Assembly: GCA_036346255.1 (NCBI GenBank)
Contig: CM070619.1
Span: forward strand, 32,494,342 to 32,558,341
Origin: Ampelocalamus luodianensis
Taxonomy: Eukaryota > Streptophyta > Magnoliopsida > Poales > Poaceae
Length of the DNA: 64,000 bases
Direction: 5' to 3'
Shown: one piece after another, positions 1-11,705 of the stretch
How the letters are laid out: each line of letters opens with the position of its first letter
Numbering within the stretch: the stretch's first letter is position 1
Notes under the pieces: generated by a model
The model's input: the letters and a program-made list of their open reading frames with translations, nothing else
What the model was told of the DNA's origin: nothing
The model's database searches: none
Position numbers and translations under genes: made by a program

Positions 1-1030
1 AAGGTTGGACCATAAAATGGCCTCTCCCCGACTTCGGACCAATTCAAAGGTGTCCTACAAGCTCTCCCATACAAAGCCTCGAAGGGTGATATTTGTATGC
101 TTGATTGGAAACTGTTGTTATAGGAGAACTCCGCAAATGGTAAGCACTTCTCCCAATTTTTGCTATAAGACAACACACAAGCTCGGAGAAGGTCTTCTAG
201 AATTTGGTTCACCCTTTTAGTTTGCCCATCTGTTTGCGGGTGATACGCGGAACTGAAAGATAGATTGGTCCCCATTGCTTTGTGTAAGCATCCCCAGAAA
301 TAGGATGTGAATTGAGCGCCTCGATCAGAAACTATCACCTTTGGCACACCATGGAGACAAACAATTCTAGAAATATAAAGCTCGGCTAGCTTATCTCCAT
401 GGTAGGTGGTCTTGACAGGAATGAAATGAGCAACTTTTGTTAAACGATCAACAATCACCCATATAGAATCAGACCCAGTTTGAGTCCTAGGAAGGCCAGT
501 AATAAAATCCATGCCAACCTCTTCCCATTTCCTCTTTGGAATAGGCAAGGGTTGGAGAGTACCCGCTGGCCTCAAATGTTCACCCTTGACCTTTTGGCAT
601 ACATCACACCTGGCAACATATTGGGCAATCTGTTGCTTCATTTGGCTCCACCAAAGTATTTTCTTCGGATCGTAGTACATCTTGGTACTACCCGGGTGAA
701 AAGAGAATTTAGAGTTGTGATCCTCTTTGAGGATTAGCTCTCTCAAAGTGGGATCACAAGGCACCACCAACCGGTTTCCGAGCCATAGGATACCTTGTGC
801 ATCTTCTTTGAAGCATTTGGCCTTGCCTTGCTTCATTTCTTCCCAGATTTGAGCTACTTGGTGTCGAGTCTTACAGGCTTCTCTAATCTGGTCCTCAAGT
901 GTAAAATTCACACTAAGGGCGCAAGAGAACCTTCTTCAATTATCTCCAGTGCGCAGCGTTGCATCGCGACACACAACCACGCGAAGTGGGAGTTACCGAT
1001 AAACAGATTGCCCGAGACTTTACGCTTGCG
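1..1030 (-). CDS. Ty3/gypsy integrase, partial (older, split element)
   Basis: Reading the minus strand from about 940 down to the window edge gives one essentially uninterrupted frame for a chromovirus-type integrase. The zinc-binding H...H/CxxC part is visible (CDVC near 605), followed by the DDE core: MDFITGLPR near 510, SDRGAQFTS near 325 and AYHPQTDGQT near 230. The frame runs off the left end at NWSEVGERPF, the start of the C-terminal part. The N-terminal side (940-1,030) continues from the RNase H fragment at 13,961-14,488, so this element was cut by the 13 kb insertion. Integrase joins retroelement cDNA to host DNA. Lineage is probably Tekay/Del-like from the conserved wording; no chromodomain can be seen because the window ends. 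Its intactness is odd beside the broken younger insertion. Confidence 0.9.
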
Positions 1031-1776
1031 AGGATCTAAATAATCCTCATTTATTAATCAGAAATATGGCGTCACAAAGCATACCCCTTGAATATTATAA
1101 GGAAGAGCAGTCGAAGTCGTAGGTTATCGTGCGACTACCCCTAGTCGTAAGCTCTTCTACGACTATGGTATAATCGTTATGACTACCCCTAGTCGTAAGT
1201 TCTTCACGACTATGGTATAATCGTTCGACTACCCCTAGTCGTAAGTTCTTCTCGACTATGGTATAATCGTTACGACTACGTGCAGTTGTAAGTCTTTCTC
1301 GACTAGTTACGCTCTGATTCCTCACGATTTCTTTGGACCCACACGTCGAAGACCTACTAAATAAGTGAGGATCCAAGCGGTCAAAATATGCGATTATGTT
1401 TGACATAACTATTGATAATTCCCACTATCTCGATGATAACCGTTTGGCGGCATGGGAGGTTACTACTCGGTAATTACTCATTATTGCGCGATGATGAGAG
1501 TAATTAGCTGGAATAACGACATCGCCGCTTGCTTAGTATAAATAGGAGTCTTTTAGAGATAGTAGGGAGAGGACCCTTTTTGGGACAAAGAGCGCCTTTC
1601 GGAAGGCGATTAGGAAAACCTTGATCGATTGTAATCGAGAGCAAATACAAGATACGGGAGTAGGGTTATTATTCTCATCAGAAGGCCGAACACGTATAAA
1701 AATCCGTGTCTCCTTCTGCGTGATCAATTGTGAGAACCCGAATCAAACAATCTTTACGTAGATCGGTTCTAAAACA
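1031..1776 (+). repeat. 5' LTR of the Tat-lineage element
   Basis: It matches 13,181-13,960 throughout, from GGATCTAAATAATCCTC to GGTTCTAAAACA. The two copies differ mainly by one- to four-base indels rather than substitutions, which makes this copy about 30 bases shorter. A TATA-like TATAAATAGGAG at about 1,537 lies in the position expected for the LTR promoter. The left edge is uncertain by about 15 bases. Confidence 0.85.
1095..1310 (+). repeat. Stem-loop array in the 5' LTR
   Basis: Four to five units of about 60 bases. Each carries the inverted pair AGTCGTAAG...CTACGACTA (or a decayed form) separated by a short T-rich loop, followed by TGGTATAATCGTTACGACTA. The same motif recurs in the 3' LTR and at 9,845-9,945 and 11,395-11,705. 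Single-strand folding into repeated hairpins is an inference from the inverted halves. Confidence 0.8.
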
Positions 1777-1784
1777 ACGGCAGT

Positions 1785-1800
1785 TGGCGCCGACCTTGGG
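1785..1800 (+). other. Primer-binding site
   Basis: TGGCGCCGACCTTGGGG begins about eight bases after the LTR end. TGGCGCC is the usual start of primer-binding sites in plant Ty3-gypsy elements, where the 3' end of a host tRNA primes minus-strand cDNA. Position and sequence both fit. The exact tRNA is not assigned. Confidence 0.7.
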
Positions 1801-1853
1801 GATCTTACGGTAATTTCTTGTCAACGATTCTTTCTTTTCTCTTTGATGCTACC

Positions 1854-3790
1854 ATGGCGGGAGAATGGAGCGAGGAGAATTGGTTCGACTTGGCGATTCG
1901 CGAGATATCGACATGGATGCCGGTTTCGACTCTGACCGAGTATCGAATCTTCGGCGGTGTTGCGCCTGCGGAGATCTTCTATCGGATCTCGGAGCGCATT
2001 ACCAGTAGTCGAGGAGGATCTGATCCCCACGACGATGCGCCCGGTAGGGATCAATTTCTCGGGAGGCAAGGTCAACCGACCGACCAACGGGCTGTCTCGG
2101 GGCAAACTCGCAACACAACGAGTTTTTCCTCCAAGTGTTCGAATCCCCCAAGGCGATGCGATTTAGCAAGACAAGTTACGAGGCCATCATTAGGGCTCCA
2201 TCGACATCGATGGTCCTCTCTCTCCGAGTGCTTCGCAGAAGAGGATTGAACATCTTGTTCATCCAAATCCAACCGTCCGACGCGGACCTATCTGTGAGCG
2301 GAGGCGGTTATAACCAGTTCCCCACACGGAGGTTTACTCCAAGTCGCGGATGGTGTCGCTCATTGCTCCTCAAGTGAGGGTCTCGGCGCAAGTGGAAGGT
2401 CATCCGCGGTGGTCTTTGTCCTTCCTCGATAAGGATCGTTCTCCCGAAGAAGGATTGAACATGCTTCCGCCGAGCATACTCTACACCGCCTCGTCGTAAT
2501 GACAAGGACACCACGGTTGGCGAACGAAAGAAACACTTTAATGAGCGTGCGGGACATCTTCAACATTCTCGCGCTCCATTAAAGCAAGCTCGAAGTGCAA
2601 GCAGACCATTAAAGCAACTCGGCGGAAAAGAATAGTGGCTCAGAAGAACCTTCCCGAGCGCGCTTATTTTCAGTCGGAGGAAGCTCAAGAGCTCCAGCAA
2701 ATTAATGATTTGCTGGAAACCCCGACTCAAGAACTTGCTCGAGCACCAGGTTATGACCACTTTGCAGAGGAGATCACGCAAAGGCTTCGTAACACGATGG
2801 CCAAGCTCGAACGACTGCGTCGACCACAACCAAGAAGTCGTAATAGTACGTCTACTTCTTACGCGGCCGTTCGAAAACTCGTCGCATAGAAGCGTCGACT
2901 CTCCCTCACGTCGTTCTCGACATGAGGAAAATGCCACAAGCCCACGGGAGAGGTGACCTTTCACCGCCCGGCGACAAGGCGCATGGCGGCAAGTGGGGTG
3001 CGAGGTATTTCCCTCGTAAAGGTGAGACCTATTGTAGGCCTAGCCCCCATGGTCGGGTATCGGCGAGTTCGATCACCCGCGACATTAACCCTCGTTTTAC
3101 AAAGAAGAAGACAAGAGGTTATCTCGGGATGTCGGGCGTTCTCCCGACCCGGCGATTCGTTGGCGCCTCGATTCGACCAACGAACATGGAGAAATTCAAT
3201 GGAACTCAAAACCCCATCGAGTTCCTCCAAATCTACCTCTGACTATCCGAGTTTGCGGGAGGAGAGAGCATGTCATGGCAAATTACCTTCCATTGTACTC
3301 GAAGGATCGGTAGCGATCGTGGCTTTTAAACCGACCATTGGTCGATCTACTCGTGCAACACCTCTGTGATCTATTGTTGGCAAATTTCTAGGGCACTTAC
3401 AATCGCCAAGAAAGGAAGATGACTCGCACGGATAAGGCAAAACAACTGTGAAACGCTCGCCAATTTATCGGAGCGCTTGATCGAGTTCGAAATTCTATTC
3501 GGAAGTTTCGACTGCGTGCGTGACGAGGCTTTCAAGCAGAGAGTCCGTAGCAGAAGAATAACAGAGGACATCGCTTTACATCCACCTGCCACCGTCGTTG
3601 AGCTCTTTGAGATGGCTGATAGATATGCGACTGCTGCTGAAGTAGTCGAATGGAACAATACCATTGATCTCAAAGACGACATCCCAAGGAAGCAGGAGAA
3701 AGTGGTAAGAAAAAAGATAAAAAGGCTAAGAAATCTAAGAAAAAGGCAAAAAGGCAAAAGTCTCCAGTTGCCGGTTCTAAGGAGGTCCTA
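1854..3790 (+). pseudogene. gag of the Tat-lineage element, frameshifted
   Basis: A frame opens at ATG 1,854 (MAGEWSEENWFDLAIRE) but breaks repeatedly. The capsid-like core appears at 3,187-3,240 (MEKFNGTQNPIEFLQIY), where a strand-exchange-type gag domain would start. It continues in another frame at 3,477-3,780, reading MIEFEILFGSFDCV, then ALHPPATVVELFEMADRYA, and ending in a lysine/arginine-rich tail. This order and the wording of the last segment are typical of gag in Tat/RIRE2 elements, which assembles the virus-like particle. No intact zinc knuckle was found. At least four frame changes are needed to connect the pieces, so it cannot be translated as written. Confidence 0.75.
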
Positions 3791-4099
3791 GCCGTGAGCG
3801 ATAAGGAGCCATGCAACCCCAGAAAAATCCGATCGAATAAAGGTAGCGCCAAGATCGGAGAAACGACAAACCAAGGTGGTGTCCTTTTCATAAAAAAGAA
3901 GGGCATGATCTTCGTAACTGCCGAGTTTTCTTACGGAACTCGAGGACTATTATTCGGCAAAGGGCCACTTCCTACTCTTGAACAGGTAGGTCAAACCCGG
4001 TGGACAAAAGTCGGATGATGAGGAGATGTCGTTCGGGATCCACAACACACTATTGACCACATCTATGGGGGATCTTCGGCATACGAATCACGGAGACAG

Positions 4100-4615
4100 T
4101 TGAAAGCAGTTGAACGTGAGGCAAATACAATCGACTCCCCCCTTGTCAACAAATTACCGAAGTGGTCGGAAGTCACCCTTGCTTTTGATAAAGGTGATTG
4201 TCCGATCCCTTCGACTAGACCAGGTCGATTTCCGATAGTGGTCGAACCCGCCATCAACAATTGTCGAGTCAATCGGGTCTTAATTGATGGTGGAAGCTCG
4301 CTAAACATACTGTTTACGAGTACCCTGGACGAGATGCAAGTACCCAGGACAAAGGTAAGGCCGGTACAATATTCATTTCATAGAATCATATCGGGGTCTT
4401 CGGCCAAACCCATTGGCCAAGTTTCTCTTCCTTTAACGTTTGGATCACCAAGCAATTTCAGGACAGAGAAGGTCTCCTTTGATGTGATCGATTTCGATCT
4501 GGCATATAACGCCATACTCGGACGACCTACTTTGGCAAAATTCTTGATAGCTACTCACTATGGGTACCAATGTCTTAAGATGCGAGTCCCAAGAGGTGAT
4601 CACGATACATTGTGA
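4100..4615 (+). CDS. Retroelement aspartic protease region, open
   Basis: This 171-codon open segment holds the retropepsin-like protease. The active-site loop reads LIDGGSSLNIL (residues about 61-71), with DGGSS in place of the common DTGA/DSGS, as is usual in the Tat lineage. The C-terminal ILGRPTLAKF hallmark is at about residues 138-147. The protease cuts the Gag-Pol polyprotein during particle maturation. It is the best preserved module of this element. Upstream gag is in a different frame, and the frame closes at 4,615 before RT, so there is no continuous polyprotein. The ATG at 4,100 is simply the first in the frame and is not claimed as a real start. Confidence 0.8.
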   Translation: MKAVEREANTIDSPLVNKLPKWSEVTLAFDKGDCPIPSTRPGRFPIVVEPAINNCRVNRVLIDGGSSLNILFTSTLDEMQVPRTKVRPVQYSFHRIISGSSAKPIGQVSLPLTFGSPSNFRTEKVSFDVIDFDLAYNAILGRPTLAKFLIATHYGYQCLKMRVPRGDHDTL

Positions 4616-4899
4616 CAAGAAGATGGCGCACTCCTGCGGCCGTCGTTCCCTTGAGATGGTTGGACAACTACCAACTCGAGATGAAAGTCAGCCTTCGACT
4701 AGCAAGTCGAAGCATAAAGCACACCTAAAGCGAGCGACCAAGTCAAAGAGGTTCCTCGGGCGGGGGCCCTCGAAGGCTGATCGCATTGGGGATTCTTCCG
4801 GCCCCAAATAGGAAGACACCCTCATCACCTTCCTCGTGCAAAGCGATGTCTTCGCGTGGCAAGCATCCGACATGCCCGAAGTCCCGGGAATGTGATCGA

Positions 4900-5530
4900 G
4901 CACGGCTAGCTCTGACACGATAAACTACCCGTAAAACAAAAGTTACGGTTATTTGCCCCTGATCGACGAGATGCTATTAGGTCAGAATTGGACAAGTTGC
5001 TTAAAGCATGCTTTATAAGAGAAGTCAACCACCCAGAGTGGTTGGCCAACCCTGTAACGGTTAGAAAGTCTAACGGCAAATGGCGTATGTGCGTAGACTT
5101 TACTGATCTCAATAAAGCTTGTCAAAAGATGATTTCCCTTTACCTCGCATCGATCATTTGGTTGACTCTCTGCGGGATGTGAGATGTTGAGTTTTCTAGA
5201 TGCATACTCTGGTTATCATCAGATCAGTATGCATCGAGAAGATGAAGAAAAGACCGCATTTATTACACCGTTTGGGATATTTTGCTATGTCAAAATGCCA
5301 TTTGGTCTAAAAAATGTTGGAGCTTCTTTTCAACGTTTGATGCAAGCGACTTTCGCTCCTCAACTAGGCGAAACTTGGAAGCCTATGTTGGCGACCTAGT
5401 CGTAAAAAGCACCAAGCGACTCAACCATATCATAGACTTGCGGGAGACTTTCGACAACCTCGAAAACACCAATTGGCCCGAATCCCAGAAGTGTGTGTTG
5501 AGGTCTCTTCAGAAAATTACTTAGATTCTG
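4900..5530 (+). pseudogene. Reverse transcriptase of the Tat-lineage element, broken
   Basis: Recognisable RT blocks lie in three frames. They read FIREVNHPEWLANPVTVRKSNGKWRMCVDFTDLNKAC (given here only as the block 5,011-5,130), then FLDAYSGYHQI at 5,190-5,223, then KTAFITPFGIFCYVKMPFGLKNVGASFQRLM at 5,250-5,340. The catalytic block at about 5,380-5,410 reads AYVGDLVVKS, so the first aspartate of the YVDD pair is glycine. One base appears missing in the expected CCA codon near 5,122 and one near 5,168. As written, this RT could not be made or work. The order and spacing match the family. Confidence 0.85.
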
Positions 5531-5939
5531 GTTTCTAGCAGAATTGAAGCAAATCCCAAAAGATCAAAGCCATCACTCGGATCGCCCCACCACGAAAAGA
5601 AGTCCGAAACTCACGGGATGCATGGCGGCGTTAAGTCGTTTCATAGCACGATGGGTGAAAAGGACGTCTTTCTTCAAACTTATAAGGAAACATGAAGGTT
5701 TGAGTGGTGAGAAGAGGCTAACCTAGCCTTTGAGGAAGTCAAGAGGTATCTCACGAGTCTTTGTTGTTCTAGTTTCCCCGAAGCTAGGAGAGACACTCTT
5801 AGTTTACCTAGCTACCACGCCACAGGCAGTAAGCGCAGTACTGGTCGTAGAACGTGAAAACATACAACGACCAGTATACTACGTAAGTGAGGTTTTGCGG
5901 ACCTAAGGAGCGTTACCCTCAGGTTCAAAAACTTCTATA

Positions 5940-6560
5940 TGCCCTCCTCATGTCTTCGAGGAAACTGCGGCATTATTTTCAGACGCACAAACTAGGTGTA
6001 ATAAATGCGAGTTTCCATTAGGACGATCCTCGAATAGGGAAACAGGCGGGGCGCATGGCAAAGTGATCAGCCGAACTTGGGGCGTTCGACATCCATTTCG
6101 TGTCCCGACGGCCGTTAAATCCCGTGATCTTGGCGGACTTTGTCGCGAATGGACAAATCTCGAACTGTTGGGGATCCCGATCACGATTCCACGACCGGTG
6201 GGCGATGTACTTTGATGGGTCGCTTACGATAAGTGGCTCGAAGTCGGGTGGTCTGGAATCTCCTCTTGGAGAAACCTTAAAGTATGCCATACAATTAAAC
6301 TTTCGGGCCACTAATAGCGTGGCGAATCACGAAGGTTTGCTAGTGGTATATGAGTGCGAGCGCTCTCGATTCGACGACTACTCGTGAGGGAGACTCTCAA
6401 CTAGTCGTGAATCAAGTCGGAAAGAATACCGGTGCTCCAATTCGACCATGTCCCGGTATCTATCGAATGCGAAAGTTAGAAAAGCACTTTTTGGGCTTCG
6501 AGGTACAATTTATCCCTCGAAAGGATAATTTCCTTGCAGACCAACTGGCTCGTCTAGCTT
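5940..6560 (+). pseudogene. RNase H domains of the Tat-lineage element, broken
   Basis: The first part (about 5,800-5,990) carries remnants of the standard RNase H fold (VSAVLVVERENIQRPVYYVS, then a frame change, and RKLRHYFQTHKL). A second RNase H-like start, RWAMYFDGSLTISGSKSGG, lies at 6,198-6,255. It is followed by ATNSVANHEGLL and, after a frame change, LVVNQVGK and KHFLGFEVQFIPRKDNFLADQLARLAS (6,480-6,560). Two RNase H-like domains in series, the second opening with MYFDGS, are known from Tat elements (dual or archaeal-type RNase H). Frameshifts occur near 6,360 and elsewhere. Confidence 0.75.
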
Positions 6561-6689
6561 CTTCCGATCTTTGGTACCGAAAGAGGTGTTTTGGAGCAAC
6601 TGAAACCAAATCTATAGTCGATTTGACTGGAGACACCTTCTATAGAAATAGCCTCTCTAGAGTACAAAGATACATGGATGACACCCATC

Positions 6690-7860
6690 TACGAGTATCT
6701 TGAGGCGGGTTCTTTACGATGACGATCTAGAATCGATCTATTTTCCGAATGGCCAAAATGTATACTTTGGTGAAGGTGTCCTTTATAAAAGAGGAACCAA
6801 GGGGTGCTCATGCGATGTATTCCGCGAGCGAAGGATTAAAACTCCTTCACGACATACGGAGGAATTTGTGGAACTCATGCTTCCTACGAGCGCTGGTGGT
6901 AAAGCTTTTCGACAAGGTTTTTATTGGCCAATGACCCTCTACGATGCCAAGGAGATGGTTAAAAGTGTATGCGATGCGGTTTCATAGCGGCAAATACACC
7001 AACCAGCTCAGCGTTGCAAACAATCCCTTTGTCGTGGCCCTTTGCAACCTAGGGTCTTGATATCCTAGGACCGTTACCTAGAGCTCGGGAGGTTTGAGTT
7101 CCTTTTTGTGGCCATTGATCGTTCACAAAATGGATAGAAGTCGAACTCGTATTTGGGATAACAGCGAGCGACAAAGCGGTTCATGATGAGATGCGTGATC
7201 ACTCGATTTGGAATACCAAGTCGAATTATCACGAACAGCGATAAGCGATTTACAAGCGCAAAATTTCAGAATTTTGCGGCGAGTTGGAGACTTCGTTTGT
7301 GTTACGCTCGTAGCCCACCCCAAAGCAGCAGGCGGTTGAGAGAGCGGTGCGGATAATGAAGGAATCAAAACCCAAGTCTTTGATCACTTGTCAAGCGCTC
7401 GGGGCTTAGATGCAGGAATTACCTTCGATATTATGGGCAATGCGTGCGACAACTAGCCGAGCTACGGGAGAGACACCTTTCTTTCTATTTTTGGTGCAGA
7501 AGCCATGCTTCCGCGAACTAAAGATCGAGTTAGCAAGGGTCGATAAGTTTAACGACTCAACTCAAGAAAACCTTGAGCGGACAACATTAACTTTGCTCGA
7601 GGAAAGAGAAACCAGGCTTTATTCCGTTCTGCGGTCTACCAACAAACCTGCGCGATACTATGATCGTAAGGTCAACCTCGCGACCTGTTGAAGGTGACTT
7701 GGTATTGAGCTTATCAATCCCGGTCTAATAGGAACAAACTCTCCCCAAGTGGGAGGGTCCTTACAACGTGGTCGATAGTAACGCGTCGGGATCGATCGAC
7801 TTGCAATGGAAGATGGCGCGTTCTCTCAAACTCTTGGAACATTGACGATTCGCGCAAATT
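6690..7860 (+). pseudogene. Integrase of the Tat-lineage element, broken
   Basis: The N-terminal part reads VLYDDDLESIYF then KRGTKG and, across frame changes, the zinc-finger region (GFYWPMTLYDAKEMVKSVCDAV at 6,910-6,985). Core remnants follow: FLFVAIDR and FTKWIEVE near 7,100-7,145 in mixed frames. The C-terminal segment at 7,410-7,690 is open: ELPSILWAMRATTSRATGETPF, then ARVDKF, ERETRLYSVL and ARYYDRKV. This is the standard tail of gypsy integrases. Several one-base indels prevent translation. Sequence to 7,860 contains decayed end-of-integrase text (DLVLRLINPGL-like, after a frame change). Confidence 0.75.
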
Positions 7861-7869
7861 TTATGTGTA

Positions 7870-8940
7870 ACAAGCTTCAACGATAATAAAGTGTCGGGTT
7901 ATCCCTATCCTTTTTGTCTATTTTGAATCTCGCTTTTATTTTCGACCATTTTTTTTACGCTCATCCTTCCTGTCTTATTTGGTTAGCTAAAGGACAACAC
8001 ACTTAGTCGAAATTTCTCCCTTTGCATGTGGTCTTGCAGCTAGAAGGAGCTTCCTAATGTTACTTCGTTCTTAAACAACTTTGTACAATGTTTATTGGGC
8101 TCGGGAAAATGGTCGAAAGTTGTTAAGCGAATTCATGTCACCTTAGCTTATTTGAAATAAATAAACTAAGAAGAGTGAACTTTGCGATGCATCAGACTAC
8201 TTTTCAAATTACGATTAGATTTTCTTGGTCGAAGGAAGAAACACACCTAGTCGAAGCCTCTCTCTCTCTGCACGTGGTCTTGCCCACTGGAAGGAACTTC
8301 CTAGCGTCGTTCTGTTTCCTACTTTTGCTGCCAGGACAACTTCGTCAGGAAAAATGAATGTAGCCGAATGAATCCTTAAGATACTCTAGAAGGTTGTTTT
8401 ACTCTAGTTGTCATTATCGAGTTGACTAATCTGGTCGGAGATGGTAACATCACCTAGTCGAAGCATTTCTTTTTTTTCTCTGCACGTGGTCCTGCCCACT
8501 AGAGAAAACTTCTTAGCATCGATCTGTTTCCGCTCTTTCGACTAGTACAAACAAATCGATACTCGACAACTACAAGCCGAACAAACCTCTCTGTTTTCAG
8601 AACCCTTTCTTTACTACTTCCTTAGTTTATTTCTAATAAACTAAGTAAGCAGTCGGGGGCTGGGATAAAGTTATAAATATGACTTCATTTCTTAGTCTTA
8701 TTTTCCGGGTTATCATCTTACGAAGTACTGACTACTCTATGAGATAACACGTAGGGAAAATGAAGGAGAAAGGAGGAATCGCTCATATCTGGTCTAATTA
8801 TTGTCTTCCCTTTTTATCTTACGAGTTACTAACTACTCTACGAGATAATTTGTAGGAAAGGGCCATATATTTATCGTCACCACAAAAAAGACTTGTTTTA
8901 CAAGATTATATTACAAGACTACTTTGTCGAGGGGATTCTA
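7870..8940 (+). repeat. Non-coding 3' region with dispersed direct repeats
   Basis: No gene is visible. A roughly 70-base block recurs three times, near 7,995, 8,243 and 8,450: ACCTAGTCGAAGC, then CTCTGCACGTGGTC, then GGAACTTCCTAGC. A second pair, TCTTACGA(A)GT(T)ACT(G)ACTACTCTACGAGATAA, lies at 8,712-8,745 and 8,815-8,848. The spacer separates pol from the end of the antisense gene and may hold that gene's 3' end signals, which is an inference. Confidence 0.6.
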
Positions 8941-9844
8941 TTTGCATCTCCTCTGCGACCTTCTCGCCAACCATCGCATATCTTGATTAGCTTCTGCTTG
9001 GCAGTGCGGTCGAAGTGAAACTTCAGAATGAAGATTAAGGTTAGGATCATGGGCCTTGAGTTTGGCTAAAACAAAACTCACAGCTCCTTTGACCGCTTCC
9101 TTATCGAATCATTACGATTGGCCTTTAGAGTAGATACCGGCTCGTTAGAGTGAGACTTGTTCCCCAATGGCACTCGTATGGCGGCCATCGTGTCGTCGCG
9201 AGGAGCAACCCTCGACACGAAGCCCATCAGTACATTGTTCGAAGTGAGATATTATCTTGAAGATTGATCTTCATTGATTTTGTCTCCTCCTGGGAATAAG
9301 TCGAAGCCTCATAGAGTCATTTTATTTCAATCAATCGATCTGGAAAGAGCGAAGATTGAATAAGTAAAACGATCTTATGAGAAGATAAAATAAATAAATA
9401 GCAGGTAAAAGTTCTACTTACCAGCTAATTGAGAACCCAAGTTCTCAATTTCTTGGTCTTTCTCCTTCGTGGTACGGGAGATTTCACGGACAACAGAGGA
9501 TTTCTCATGAACCTCGATCCGGAGAGCCCCCACATCGGCCTGAAGGGCCTTATTTTCGACTTCTTTTTCTGCAAAAGAATGAGAGGTTAAAAACGGGGGG
9601 AGCAGAAACCAAGACCAGAAGCAGTCGTAATTACATGCACTGTTTATTTTTTCCTGCAACTGTTTAGTTGCAGAGTTAGCCTCCTGAAGCTTCTTCAGGA
9701 GGTCGGTGACGTTATCCCTTAGTTTCTTCGACTCGGCTTTTTCAAAGTCGAGTGAATCAGCTAAGGTCTTTTCGTCGCTCTTAAACCTGAAAGAGTAAAG
9801 AGCAGACATGAACACAATCAACCAAACGGTTGTAAATTTTTCTA

Positions 9845-9945
9845 TGACCGATGGGTAGTCGTAAGTTATTCTACGACCACCCCCTAGTCGTAAGTCTTTC
9901 TACGACTAGCATAAGTCGTAAGTTTTCTATGACAACCAGATTGCG
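9845..9945 (-). repeat. Stem-loop motif array in an intron of the antisense gene
   Basis: Three copies of GTCGTAAG(T)...CTACGAC in about 100 bases, lying between the coding exons at 10,095-9,990 and 9,787-9,632. It is the same inverted motif as in the LTRs. Nothing coding is seen in it. Confidence 0.7.
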
Positions 9946-11394
9946 AGTACTAAATAAATAATCGGAACGATTATGACAATCAGTCACTCACCACCTCTCT
10001 GCTTGCTCGCAGAGTGTTGCCTTTTCTTGTCGAAGCTTGACAAGTTGCCGATTATATTCGCAAATCGTAGCGACTTGCTCCACGGCTCTCTGAAAAAGAG
10101 AAAAACGATAAGATAAAGAGATAAAACCCCAAATGAGTATCGATGAATACTTACGTTCATGGTTGACCAAGCAAACATGGAAACTATTCGTGACGGATCC
10201 TTCAACCCATCCATCTCCTCGACTCGTTTCCACCAAACCCCTTCAAGTCGTTCATTGTCAAACACATCTCCGCAATTGACAATCTTTGCTAGGTGAGAAC
10301 TTCGATTCGCGGAGGCGGTAAGCGAAGAACCTACGATGGAGTCGGGGCCAAGAAATCGAGTAAAAGTTAAAATACTCCTATTCCTCGACTCTGTAATGGG
10401 GACACCACCGGAGGACGGAAGGAGCATCTCGACAACCTCCTTACGGCACGGTGATCGGCCTAACGCTGTCACCTGCTTCCGTATCCCCTCGAGGCTTCTG
10501 TCACCTCCTCTCGATCTCTCGACGAGACTCGGTTGTCGTAGCGACTTCAACATCCTTAGCGCGCGGCGATTTCAACAACCGCAGCTTCCTCGCGCGGGGA
10601 TAGTAGCTAGATCTTGGCTACTATCATTTGTCACACCTTGTCAGTTGAGAGGGAGCGGTGGGATTCTCCATGGGAGTATCCCTAGGGGTTGAAGACAGGG
10701 CTAAAATCACGAGAGCAGTAAGTCAAAAAACAAGCGATGAAGTAGTAACTACACTTATGTCTTTTGTTTTACATACCTCTGCGTGCTGGACCTAACTCGA
10801 AACTTGGGAGCAACCTTCTCGACGGAAGATTTCTTCGACTTCTTTCGACCACCGCTGGTCGAGATGCGCTCGAGACACCGAGTCACCTCCTCCCGACTTC
10901 CCAGTGGGCGAGATCGGTCTCGACCATCACGAGTCGCTTCCTCGGCCTCGAGATCCCACCGAGCGGCGATTTCCTTCACAAAGACATGAATTCCTTCGGT
11001 TCTCCTTTTCTAGTTGTCTTATGAAGCCACGAGAAGCTGGCTGAAGGACTTGTCATCGTAATAGAAAGGTACCTTAACCTTGGGACCTTGCGCTTAAGGG
11101 CAAGGGCTCCTTCTTCTGCTCTTTTCTCTGCCGCGGCTAGATCTGCGGCAAACTTAGCAAAAGGGCGGGAGGAGCGAGCTCGAACCCCCCTTGTCGCCGA
11201 CTTTTACTAATCGACGCTTCTTGGATGGAGGGGACTTCGCGGACTCCGGCTGCGCAATCGCCCCAACAACCACCAACTCGACTTCTTCGTCGTCTTGGCG
11301 GTTCTCCATGCCAACTTTCTGATTGAGGAAGGGGAAAAGTGATCGTAAAGATCTTTTTACGATCATTAAACTGGTCATCAGTACGATCAGCTCA

Positions 11395-11705
11395 AAAGTC
11401 GTAAGTATTTCTACGACATTGTCTAATCGTAAGTTATTCTACGATTACGTTAAGTCGTAAGTATTTCTACGACATTGTCTAATCGTAAGTTATTCTACGA
11501 TTACGTTAAGTCGTAAGTATTTCTACGACATTGTCTAATCGTAAGTTATTCCACGATTACATTAAGTCGTAAGTTTTTCTACGACGTTGTCTAATCGTAA
11601 GTTATTCTATGATTACGTTCGATCATAAAATTTTTTACGATCAGTATGCAGTCTTAAGTTTTTCTGCGGCAAACCAGTTAGTCGTATACCATTCTACGAC
11701 AATAG
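11395..11705 (-). repeat. Large stem-loop tandem array in an intron of the antisense gene
   Basis: About five units of close to 60 bases, each with two hairpins in series: AGTCGTAAGTATTTCTACGACATTGTC, split as AGTCGTAAG / CTACGAC, and TAATCGTAAGTTATTCTACGATTA, split as AATCGTAAG / CTACGATT. The two hairpin types alternate strictly. Paired changes keep each stem matched (G-C in one type, A-T in the other), which suggests the stem is what is conserved. The array falls between the exon at 11,815-11,730 and the exon at 11,378-11,154. Confidence 0.8.

Noticed and set aside
11395..11705. CRISPR-like regularly spaced short palindromic repeats
   Set aside because: There are no unique spacers, the context is a plant LTR retrotransposon, and the intervening sequence is itself repeated.
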